A stretch of 19,035 nucleotides of DNA from an uncultured Actinomycetes bacterium (GTDB taxonomy: Bacteria > Actinomycetota > Actinomycetes > S36-B12). Shown here one piece after another: positions 7,881-14,367 of this stretch (the stretch's first letter is position 1; the number at the start of each line of letters is the position of its first letter). Position numbers and translations under genes: made by a program. The notes below the pieces were generated by a model that saw only the letters and a program-made list of their open reading frames with translations, did not search any database and had not been told where the DNA came from. The stretch is from positions 1 to 19,035 of the forward strand of contig CAIXFB010000337.1 of NCBI GenBank assembly GCA_903918595.1. Direction: 5' to 3'.

Positions 7881-8675
7881 CTACATGAAGGTGAGGGGCT
7901 CGATGCCAGCTCCAACCTGGTCCAAGCCAGCTTGAACACCCGTGGTCACGCGGTCAGGGTCAAGATCATGAATGAGGTCCACGGCGGTAATGGCCAGGTG
8001 TCGCGCAATGAGCCTTGCTGCGAGGTTAGGGTCGTTGCCCAAGGTCGCATGAAGCAAAGCTTCATGTTCGCGATGGCGAGTTTGCGGTGCAAGGGGTCTA
8101 ACTGCGTGATAAACAAAGAGGAATCGATCGCACTCGCTTGCCAAACTAAAAATCGATTTGCATGCATAGCTGCCTGCCGGAGCAACTAAAGCCATGTGGA
8201 AATCAAGATGTGCAGCAGTCCACACTTGGAGATTGCCCTTGATGCTTGCGCGCCACATGGCAGCCAATGACTTCTCAGCGACGGCTTTGTTTTGCGTAGA
8301 AAGACGCCCGGTGGAAAGCTGCATCCCGAAGGTCTCCAAAACAATCCGTGCCCCATACAACGCATCTATCTCCGTCACATCGAGTGCGCTGACAGTCATA
8401 CGCTGATTCACCTCAGCGGTCAAGAGCCCTTCGGCCTGCAGTCTGCGAAAGGCCTCGCGGAGTGGAGTTCGGCTGATTCCAAGTTTCCTTGCAAGTGCCT
8501 GCTGCTTGACCTCCGTCCCCGGGGGTAGAAAGCCCATGGTGATCAGTTTCCTCAAATGCTCATATGCGATTTCACTAGTGAATCGAGGATCATAGGATGA
8601 CGGATCAGGGAAGACGGGGGCCATGATTTTAGGCACTCGATCTAACTTGACGTTCTTACTCTGAGTTTCAAGCAT
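7881..8675 (-). CDS. GntR-family transcriptional regulator, FCD (FadR) subfamily
   Basis: This is a 264-aa ligand-responsive DNA-binding protein. The winged helix covers residues about 34-95, with the recognition region ARKLGISRTPLREAFRRL, the hallmark of GntR proteins. The C-terminal FCD effector domain (about 105-235) shows the probable metal-binding residues Asp158/His160 (HLDFHMAL), His204 (REHEALLHA) and His226 (ARHL). GAGGAA lies upstream of the ATG at a suitable distance; a later ATG at residue 18 is less likely. It follows the oxygenase operon in the same direction after about 90-250 bp. FCD regulators usually repress neighbouring catabolic genes until an acidic substrate or intermediate binds. 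The repeated GTGTACAC sites at 12653 and 15700 are its most plausible targets, though no copy precedes its own gene. Confidence 0.93.
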   Translation of the reverse strand: MLETQSKNVKLDRVPKIMAPVFPDPSSYDPRFTSEIAYEHLRKLITMGFLPPGTEVKQQALARKLGISRTPLREAFRRLQAEGLLTAEVNQRMTVSALDVTEIDALYGARIVLETFGMQLSTGRLSTQNKAVAEKSLAAMWRASIKGNLQVWTAAHLDFHMALVAPAGSYACKSIFSLASECDRFLFVYHAVRPLAPQTRHREHEALLHATLGNDPNLAARLIARHLAITAVDLIHDLDPDRVTTGVQAGLDQVGAGIEPLTFM

Positions 8676-8724
8676 AGTTCTTATTCCTCACTCAACCTGT
8701 GGACGATTTCAATTCAGTCCGCTA

Positions 8725-8735
8725 CCGATTATCGG
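8725..8735. promoter_or_regulatory. Short dyad upstream of the GntR gene
   Basis: CCGATTATCGG has perfect 5-bp arms around one central T and lies about 50 bp before the GntR start codon. The position suits an autoregulatory operator, but it differs from the GTGTACAC motif of the two catabolic promoters. Confidence 0.3.
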
Positions 8736-8763
8736 CCATGGAGGGTGCCCTCACTTGGGGAAC

Positions 8764-8928
8764 TCAGGCTAAATCTGCAGGATCTTTCTGAGGCCAATCG
8801 TCCGCTTGCCGCAGTGTGCAGTACTCGTGGGCATACAACTCCTGGATTTGGGTGAAAGAGAATCTTGCTTCTTCTGCGCATGGATCTGCCCCTATCGCCT
8901 TGGACCCGGCTGAATCAAAATCATTCAA
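8764..8928 (-). CDS. Possible 54-aa small protein at the end of the oxygenase operon
   Basis: An open frame begins with TTG at 8928 and overlaps the reductase stop codon by 4 bases (TTGA), the geometry of translational coupling. The 54-aa product is acidic and looks protein-like (for example FTQIQELYAHEY and TLRQADDWPQK) rather than random, with a predicted helix in the middle. There is no Shine-Dalgarno sequence and no ATG alternative in this frame; the ATG at 8924 is in another frame and stops after ten codons. The helical middle faintly recalls the start of NTF2-like oxygenase beta subunits, so it could also be the stump of a truncated gene. No function is assigned. Confidence 0.4.
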   Translation of the reverse strand: MNDFDSAGSKAIGADPCAEEARFSFTQIQELYAHEYCTLRQADDWPQKDPADLA

Positions 8929-9878
8929 ATATCAAGGATCAGGCGAGTGCTTCGAGATCGCGATACGCATGGGAAGATTACCCTGGAAGCGGCACGCTGA
9001 TCTCCAGTTAGTATCGCGTCTCTGTGATCAACGTCGCCATCAATGACTTCGATTTCGCAAGTTCCACAAGTACCTTCACAGCAGTCAAAACTAGCGTCTA
9101 CTCCGGCCGCAAGAAGCGCATTGAGAATGGTTTCCTGCGATCCGACGGGCACAGTCTTACCAGAGTCAACACAAATCACATCGAAAGGTAAATCGTCTGG
9201 CAGGTGCTTGGGAACAGGCGAGGAAAAGCGTTCCACGTGGAGTTCGACGCCGGGGCGTTTCTTCGTCGCACTTTCAACCGCAGCAAGTAGGTTCTCCGGC
9301 CCACAGCAGTAGATGACGTGACCCTGCGGCAATTCGTCAAGGATCGATTCAAGGGGGAGGAGTCCATGCTCGTCCTCAGGAAGAACATGTACTTGCCCAA
9401 CATAGCTCGAGAGTTCCTCCGAGAAGGCCATCGAGTTGATGTTGCGGCCGCCGTAGTAAAGCACCCACTCCTTGTTTTGACCCGCAACGCACTGAATCAT
9501 TGAGCGAATAGGTGTAATTCCGATGCCACCAGCGATGAAGCAGTAGCCAGGTGCATCAACAAGCTTGAAGTGATTACGGGGAGACCCAATCTTGATTTCA
9601 TCACCCTCGTGCAGCATTGCATGGACGGCCGAAGAGCCTCCTCGACCTTGCGGTTGCAGCAGTACAGCTATTTGATAGCAGTCTCTACTGAATGAATCAC
9701 CACAAAGAGAGTACTGCCTCACTCGCCCTTTGAGGTGAAGATCGATATGCGCGCCACATTCCCACGCGGGCAAACTCCCGCCACCAAGTGCCACCAGTTC
9801 CAGACTAATTACTCCCTCTGCGATTTCCTCTCGTCTGGCTACCCGCGCATCGATTGAGGCACGACTTGATTGACCCAT
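8925..9878 (-). CDS. Phthalate-dioxygenase-reductase-like flavin/2Fe-2S oxidoreductase (VanB type)
   Basis: This 317-aa cytoplasmic protein passes electrons from NAD(P)H to an oxygenase. Domain order is a flavin-binding barrel with RQYSLCGD (residues 54-61), where PDR-type enzymes bind FMN; a nucleotide-binding domain with GGIGITPIRSM (117-127) and CCGPE; and a C-terminal plant-type 2Fe-2S ferredoxin with Cys266-x4-Cys271-x2-Cys274-x29-Cys304. Having the ferredoxin at the C-terminus places it with phthalate dioxygenase and vanillate demethylase reductases. It lies 26 bp after the SDR gene in the oxygenase operon. PDR-type reductases normally feed their oxygenase directly, so the additional Rieske ferredoxin in the same operon is unexpected. 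The ribosome site before the ATG is weak. Confidence 0.93.
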   Translation of the reverse strand: MGQSSRASIDARVARREEIAEGVISLELVALGGGSLPAWECGAHIDLHLKGRVRQYSLCGDSFSRDCYQIAVLLQPQGRGGSSAVHAMLHEGDEIKIGSPRNHFKLVDAPGYCFIAGGIGITPIRSMIQCVAGQNKEWVLYYGGRNINSMAFSEELSSYVGQVHVLPEDEHGLLPLESILDELPQGHVIYCCGPENLLAAVESATKKRPGVELHVERFSSPVPKHLPDDLPFDVICVDSGKTVPVGSQETILNALLAAGVDASFDCCEGTCGTCEIEVIDGDVDHRDAILTGDQRAASRVIFPCVSRSRSTRLILDI

Positions 9879-9904
9879 ATCACGCTACCGCCAGCACACT
9901 TTTG

Positions 9905-10663
9905 TTACTGAACAACATAACCGCCATCCACAGAGAGGACTGCTCCGGTGACGTAAGAGGCGTTCTCTGAAAGCAGCCAAACGACAGCTTCCGCAACTTC
10001 CTCAGCGGATCCTATTCGCCTCATAGGGACAGAAGACTTGATGCTATCGAGGAGGTTGGAACCTGACGTCCCCGTAAAACTCTCAAGCAAAGGAGTGGCA
10101 ATGGGTCCTGGGGAGACCACGTTCACGCGGACGCCACGTTCAGCATAATCAAGCGCTGCGGACTTCGACAGGCCAATTAATCCATGTTTGCTCGCGCAGT
10201 AGGCAGGCATTCCTCTTTGCCCAACGATGCCAAAGTTCGAAGATATATTGACGACGGCTGCTGGTTCTCCGTGTCGCAGCATTTCTCCGATCTCTGCCTG
10301 CATACTGAAAAATGCCCCTGTGAGATTTACATCAATAATCCGCGACCAGTTCTCAGGAGAGCAGTCAGTGACATCTGCGATTTCACCCTGAATTCCCGCG
10401 CTATTTACTGCAGCCACCAAATTACCGTGAGTTCGAGTCCCAACCGCAATGGCTTGTTCAATGGATACAAGATCCGTGACGTCTATCTCAAGTGCTGTTG
10501 CCTCATAACCGAAGGCACGAACCGCCTTCGCGGTTTCCACTGCACTCTCTAGTGAAGAATCAGCGACGACAACGTCAAGACCCTTTCTTGCCAGTGCGAT
10601 CGCTGTGGCTCTACCAATCCCTGATCCACCTCCAGTCACAAAGGCAAAGCCATGCTCATTCAT
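9905..10663 (-). CDS. Short-chain dehydrogenase/reductase (SDR), classical type
   Basis: This 252-aa NAD(P)-dependent Rossmann enzyme has the cofactor motif TGGGSGIG (residues 10-17), NSAG (87-90), and the catalytic set Asn113, Ser142, Tyr155, Lys159 (YCASK), ending in the usual VDGGY segment. ADSS after the second beta strand (Asp35) points to NAD rather than NADP. Its ATG overlaps the preceding small gene by 8 bp, so the two are coupled. In ring-hydroxylating operons such enzymes often oxidise the cis-diol made by the oxygenase or a later alcohol; that is the likely role here, but the substrate is unknown. Confidence 0.94.
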   Translation of the reverse strand: MNEHGFAFVTGGGSGIGRATAIALARKGLDVVVADSSLESAVETAKAVRAFGYEATALEIDVTDLVSIEQAIAVGTRTHGNLVAAVNSAGIQGEIADVTDCSPENWSRIIDVNLTGAFFSMQAEIGEMLRHGEPAAVVNISSNFGIVGQRGMPAYCASKHGLIGLSKSAALDYAERGVRVNVVSPGPIATPLLESFTGTSGSNLLDSIKSSVPMRRIGSAEEVAEAVVWLLSENASYVTGAVLSVDGGYVVQ

Positions 10664-11018
10664 TCAAGTCACTGCCCACCAGATCGCGATCAATTCGACT
10701 CACGTACCCCCGCAGGTCACCAGCATCCGGGATGGGTCCCTGGTGATATATCTCAACCGCGTTTGCAATCTCGGCCATTGACTTGAGTATGTTAACTAGA
10801 TTGATGTCATCGATTGAAGGGTTGTTGACGGGGCGCGTTGAAAGGTACTGCATTGCTTCATATACCTGATCTATGACTGCGTCATAGAATGCGACCACTT
10901 CCTCAAAAGGAGTCTCCAAACGCTTGGCGATTCGGTCTTCATCCCGACTGATGGCCCATGCGCCGTATTGAGACAGGTTTTCGAACCCTTCGGGCAGAAC
11001 TATTGATGCGCTAGACAT
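10656..11018 (-). CDS. Small helical protein of unknown function embedded in the oxygenase operon
   Basis: This 120-aa protein is mostly alpha-helical and acidic, with no signal peptide, membrane segment or cysteine cluster. Visible segments are PEGFENLSQYGAWAISRDED near the start, an amphipathic helix around RLETPFEEVVAFYDAVIDQ, then NILKSMAEIANAVEIYHQG. An upstream in-frame ATG exists at 11042, but GGAGG nine bases before 11018 marks the later ATG. It overlaps the oxygenase stop by 8 bp and the SDR start by 8 bp, so its production is tied to both. From memory, similar small proteins accompany Rieske oxygenase genes in other bacteria, but I cannot verify this. It does not resemble the NTF2-fold beta subunit. 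It could be a non-classical accessory subunit or maturation factor. Confidence 0.85.
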   Translation of the reverse strand: MSSASIVLPEGFENLSQYGAWAISRDEDRIAKRLETPFEEVVAFYDAVIDQVYEAMQYLSTRPVNNPSIDDINLVNILKSMAEIANAVEIYHQGPIPDAGDLRGYVSRIDRDLVGSDLNE

Positions 11019-12228
11019 TCCGGATACCCTCCAAGTAGTCATCTACGCTTCGGTGAAACGCACGAATTTGAACCTCCTGGTCACCCAGGAATATGTACGG
11101 ACGAGCCCCTGACTCGCAGCCACGCTGTATTGCTTCGTGTCCTGACTTGTCCTCACACAGAAGGTCACGGAACCGTTTTGCGCTGAACTCCCTAGAGACC
11201 AAGTCCGCCAACGTTTTGGCTGCAGGGAAATGGAGTCGAATTTCCCATACGACGTTGCTTTCATCCTGCGGCCAAAAATTGTAGGTAAACATCATGTTGC
11301 CAAAAAAGGACATGACCATATTTGGGAACAGAACATGAAACTCAAAGGGATCAACTAGAGGTAGGAGTTGCTCGGCTCCCCACGCAGGATTTCCTTTCGC
11401 GACCGCGTTTGAAAACCGAGTCTCTTCATATGATTCCGAAATCGAGGTATAGCGCGTGTGCAGCCCGAGGCGAGAGAAATCATTGAGCCTCGTGTATCCG
11501 TCATCGTTTGAAGCAAATGCACCTTGGGATAGAAATCGATGAACAGGAGCCAGCATCGGTACGTGATAGATCTCATTTTGAGCGTCAATAGCTACTTTCC
11601 AGTTAGCACGCTCAGCGATGTCATAGCGATAGTCCAACTCAAGAATGTCATACGGAAATGATTCGAATTTCTCACCCAAGGGACCGAGATGAGTCACTAG
11701 ATCATCGGGTGTTTCCTCGCTAAAGGTGACGAAAATAAAACCGTTCCAAACAGCAGTGGTGATTGGCACAAGACCTATCTCCGACCGATCTTTGAAATGG
11801 AATTCGATCTCATCGGGAACGGATACGCAGCGCCCGTCCTTTTCATATGCCCAACCATGGAATCGACAAACAAAAGCTCGTGGGCACGCACCTCGGTCTT
11901 CCCACATCAATTTCATCCCCCGATGTGAGCAAACGTTATGAAAACTACGAACTTCCCCATCTGCATCCATCGTCACAAGGATTTGCTTGTCTAGAACTAC
12001 TAGATCCCGGGTAAAGAACGAATTCGGTCCCTCAAGATCTCTCACACTGCCTAGGTTGATCCAGGTCTTAGCAAACAGTTCCGTACGCTCACGCTCAAAC
12101 CATTCAGGTGATATGAATCGGTCAGTAGAGAGGGGGCCGTTACCAAGTTCAGGGTTGCGACGACTCCATCTCTTCACATCCTTCATCACGTCCAATTCAG
12201 AAGGCCGTTGGCTTTCAACGATTGTCAT
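11011..12228 (-). CDS. Rieske non-heme iron oxygenase, alpha (catalytic) subunit
   Basis: This 405-aa protein is the terminal component of a ring-hydroxylating oxygenase. The Rieske domain has Cys100-x-His102 (CSHRG) and Cys121-x2-His124 (CRFHGW), binding the 2Fe-2S centre. The catalytic domain follows with DAQNEIYHVPMLAPVH (residues 215-230). The first iron His is His222, but the position five residues later, His in many relatives, is Ala227, and a His occurs at 230. AGGAGA eight bases before the ATG at 12228 fixes the start; an in-frame ATG nine codons upstream lacks such support. It lies 36 bp after the Rieske ferredoxin gene and overlaps the small helical-protein gene. No beta subunit is encoded, so it may be an alpha-only oligomer. 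The substrate is not predictable; an aromatic or N-heterocyclic compound is likely. Confidence 0.95.
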   Translation of the reverse strand: MTIVESQRPSELDVMKDVKRWSRRNPELGNGPLSTDRFISPEWFERERTELFAKTWINLGSVRDLEGPNSFFTRDLVVLDKQILVTMDADGEVRSFHNVCSHRGMKLMWEDRGACPRAFVCRFHGWAYEKDGRCVSVPDEIEFHFKDRSEIGLVPITTAVWNGFIFVTFSEETPDDLVTHLGPLGEKFESFPYDILELDYRYDIAERANWKVAIDAQNEIYHVPMLAPVHRFLSQGAFASNDDGYTRLNDFSRLGLHTRYTSISESYEETRFSNAVAKGNPAWGAEQLLPLVDPFEFHVLFPNMVMSFFGNMMFTYNFWPQDESNVVWEIRLHFPAAKTLADLVSREFSAKRFRDLLCEDKSGHEAIQRGCESGARPYIFLGDQEVQIRAFHRSVDDYLEGIRNV

Positions 12229-12250
12229 GGCTGTTCTCCTTTGTGAATGC

Positions 12251-12268
12251 GTCACGTGTGACCGTCAC
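12251..12268. other. Cluster of GTCAC/GTGAC half-sites between ferredoxin and oxygenase genes
   Basis: GTCACGTGTGACCGTCAC contains three alternating copies of the GTCAC/GTGAC element, allowing two mutually exclusive short hairpins. It overlaps the ferredoxin stop codon and lies about 23 bp before the oxygenase start. It could modulate translation or mRNA processing between the two cistrons, or act as a protein-binding site. Confidence 0.3.
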
Positions 12269-12636
12269 GCGAATTTTGCAGGACTCTCTTCCAATTCGGA
12301 TCGGGGCGAAGAAGTTTCTGAGGAATCTACGTCAAGAAGGACGAACACCATGTCGTTCTCGATCTCGATGTCATAGCGAGGCTGAGGGCGCTTCGCGGGT
12401 CTCTTTGTCGCATTACCGGTCAAAACGTCAAAGCTGCCAGCATGCAATGCGCAGACAATCACGCATCCCTCGAGATGCCCTTCAGCAAGGCTCGACTCCC
12501 CGTGACTGCATTCGTCTAATAGCGCGAATAAGCGGCCCTCGGCATTCCCGACGACAAGCGGCGGGAATCCATCCAACGCCACCCGCTTGAGGGTTCCAGG
12601 CGTGAGCTCCTCAACAGTTCCCACGTTGACACGCAA
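12265..12636 (-). CDS. Rieske-type ferredoxin
   Basis: This 123-aa electron carrier has a single Rieske 2Fe-2S domain: Cys43-x-His45 (ECSHGESS) and Cys62-x2-His65 (CALHAGSFDV), with the usual TGNATKRPA turn. The frame stays open far upstream, as an overlap with the antisense of the DsbA-fold gene, but that part has no Rieske character. I choose a TTG start because GGAGG at 12645-12649 lies eight bases before it and the resulting N-terminus (M-RVNVGTVEEL) matches the beginning of typical Rieske ferredoxins. ATG at 12663 would instead lie within the promoter palindrome. It is the first gene of operon B and should shuttle electrons to the oxygenase. The tail beyond residue 103 is acidic, Ser/Glu-rich and longer than in common relatives. 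Confidence 0.92.
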   Translation of the reverse strand: MRVNVGTVEELTPGTLKRVALDGFPPLVVGNAEGRLFALLDECSHGESSLAEGHLEGCVIVCALHAGSFDVLTGNATKRPAKRPQPRYDIEIENDMVFVLLDVDSSETSSPRSELEESPAKFA

Positions 12637-12652
12637 TTCTTTCACCTCCAAG

Positions 12653-12690
12653 TGTGTACACATCGTGCATCTCATTCTGTGCCGTGTCAA
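12653..12690 (-). promoter_or_regulatory. Operon B promoter with GTGTACAC operator
   Basis: On the minus strand a consensus -35 TTGACA (12690-12685) is followed after 17 bases by CACGAT (12667-12662), a mediocre -10, and immediately by the perfect palindrome TGTGTACACA (12662-12653) where transcription should start. AAGTGTGTACAC (plus strand 12650-12661) recurs at 15696-15707 in the operon A promoter. An operator over the start site fits repression, plausibly by the GntR/FCD protein at 7881-8675. Confidence 0.6.
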
Positions 12691-12700
12691 GCAACTATTG

Positions 12701-13417
12701 CTATTTGGCAGCCAAGCCGGAGCTTCCGGAATCAAGATCGATGAAGGACCGAGTCCAGGACTCGTCGTAACTCTCCATCCGAGGGTAGCCAGTCTCTGCC
12801 CCTCCGACCCAGGTGTAACTTGCTCCTGGATTCGCAACTGCAACCCCACTGGGAGAGAAGATGTGTGGGCTGCAAGTGACAAGCTGGCTTTGGGCGACAG
12901 GCCACTGATCACGAATACGCCACCTACCCTCACCCACTGTGATCGCCCATTCAAGAGCTTCAACATTGACGTTGGAGCATGTCTCGGCGGCGCGCATAAT
13001 CTCGGCACCAATTGATATGCATCTACTGTCACACCAAAAAGCTTTTCGAAGTGCCGCATCAAGTTCATCACTGGCTGTGAGTCCCCCAACGTCAGGATGC
13101 TTTGCAGCTTGCACAGCCTCCATCGCTGGGATCATCGTCACAGCAAAATTCCAGTCGGGTTTGCTCCATATGTTCCAACCGAGGTCCGGTATCAAGCCTG
13201 CGATGGCGACCACCTCGGCATCTGTGATTCGCTTTGGAGTTGGACGCTGATTGAATATCTCCAAGGGGAAGACGCGGTGATCGATCTGCTTGTCGCTTCC
13301 CACGATCTGAATTGCATTGCGAAGTGCTCCTAGAGCGAGGGTTGCCCAAGGGCACCCAATATCCGACCAGACCGTGATGGTGTTGGGAGCCTGATTAACC
13401 AGCTCAGGGTTTGACAT
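12701..13417 (-). CDS. DsbA-fold thioredoxin-like protein (FrnE / HCCA-isomerase-like)
   Basis: This is a 238-aa cytoplasmic protein with a thioredoxin-like N-terminus (TVWSDIGCPWATLALG) and a helical insertion, as in FrnE-type DsbA proteins and 2-hydroxychromene-2-carboxylate isomerases. The active site reads C-P-W-A (Cys22 to Ala25): the second cysteine of the CPWC found in FrnE-like oxidoreductases is absent. A disulfide-exchange role is therefore unlikely, and a thiol-dependent isomerase or transferase is more plausible. It starts 5 bp after the nitrilase-family stop and is the last gene of operon A; the operon B promoter lies just beyond. No signal peptide is seen. The substrate is unknown. 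Confidence 0.83.
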   Translation of the reverse strand: MSNPELVNQAPNTITVWSDIGCPWATLALGALRNAIQIVGSDKQIDHRVFPLEIFNQRPTPKRITDAEVVAIAGLIPDLGWNIWSKPDWNFAVTMIPAMEAVQAAKHPDVGGLTASDELDAALRKAFWCDSRCISIGAEIMRAAETCSNVNVEALEWAITVGEGRWRIRDQWPVAQSQLVTCSPHIFSPSGVAVANPGASYTWVGGAETGYPRMESYDESWTRSFIDLDSGSSGLAAK

Positions 13418-13422
13418 TTTTC

Positions 13423-14307
13423 TCAGGCGCTTGCGCTTGAAGGAGCCAGTGCTGGAAGTCCAAAACGACGGTCATGAAGCACGGGGAATGAAGTTCGAGC
13501 TAAGTCTACGTGTGACAAGTCAAGTGTTACGGAAATCTCCGAATCACCGCGGCCGGTCGATGCTAGAACATTACCCAGCGGATCGACGATCTGGCTGTGA
13601 CCTCCGAGTTCCACTCCACTGTGAGATCCACCATCGTTGCATTGCACAACAAAGGCCTGATTTTCAATAGCGCGAGCTACTCCGAGTGTCTGCCAGTGGC
13701 TCAAGCGAGCGAGGGGCCAAGCTGCGGGAACCAGGAAGACCTCAGATCCTGCATCTACTAGACAACGGAAAAGCTCGGGAAAACGAAGGTCATAACATGT
13801 GGCTAAGCCAACCCTGCATATCGCCTTGCCAGCGCGATCAAGGATCATCGACACAACGATGTTGTCACCTGCGTCAATGTATTGGGTCTCTCCAGCATCG
13901 AACCCGAAGCGATGAATCTTTCGATAGGTTGCATGAATATCTCCGTGCCGATCAAACAGAACCGAGGTGTTCCAAAGTCCGCGGATTCCCGATGGATGGG
14001 ACGCGTTTGAAGCCAGACCTTCTGCAAATGAACCCGCCAAGACGTACGCCCCCGAGGAACGTGCAGCTTCGCCTATTGCACGGATCACGTGATGATCCAT
14101 TCCGATCGCCCGACAACGCCAAGTTTCTGGTGCAAAAGCGCCGTGCATCCACATTTCCGGCAGGACTATGACATCTGCATCATTTTGATTTGCTATTCGT
14201 TCAGCAACATCTTGAACGTGCACCTCCGCGCTTTTCTCTGGATCAAAACTTACTTGCAAAACCCTTACATCTAGCATTCGACTGCTCGGATTTTGTTCTA
14301 ACACCAT
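13423..14307 (-). CDS. Nitrilase-superfamily carbon-nitrogen hydrolase
   Basis: This 294-aa amidase-fold enzyme has the complete Glu-Lys-Cys triad: Glu51 (VLPEMW), Lys130 (TYRKIHRF) and Cys171 (ATCYDLRFPELFR). The CYD.RFPEL context is closest to aliphatic amidases of the Nit1/omega-amidase and N-carbamoylase branches rather than to true nitrilases, so amide or carbamoyl hydrolysis is the likelier reaction. It would release ammonia from an amide or carbamoyl intermediate. The ATG at 14307 has GGGAA close upstream; the ATG ten codons later (MLDVRVLQVSF) is a credible alternative start. It follows the cyclase gene by 60 bp and precedes the DsbA-fold gene by 5 bp, within operon A. Confidence 0.93.
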   Translation of the reverse strand: MVLEQNPSSRMLDVRVLQVSFDPEKSAEVHVQDVAERIANQNDADVIVLPEMWMHGAFAPETWRCRAIGMDHHVIRAIGEAARSSGAYVLAGSFAEGLASNASHPSGIRGLWNTSVLFDRHGDIHATYRKIHRFGFDAGETQYIDAGDNIVVSMILDRAGKAICRVGLATCYDLRFPELFRCLVDAGSEVFLVPAAWPLARLSHWQTLGVARAIENQAFVVQCNDGGSHSGVELGGHSQIVDPLGNVLASTGRGDSEISVTLDLSHVDLARTSFPVLHDRRFGLPALAPSSASA

Positions 14308-14367
14308 GGTTCCCTAATCGAAAAAGGGGGATCAGTTTCTGCACCCGTGTTGAAGAAGTCCCAGAAA

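Noticed and set aside
12637..13089. A long upstream extension of the ferredoxin frame giving a 274-aa protein.
   Set aside because: The extra N-terminal part lies over the DsbA-fold gene in another frame on the same strand and shows no domain character; the strong ribosome site before TTG 12636 and the promoter elements at 12653-12690 fit a short ferredoxin.
13431..14171. Several plus-strand open frames of 79-161 codons within the nitrilase-family gene.
   Set aside because: They are antisense to a gene with a complete catalytic triad and contain no recognisable motifs.
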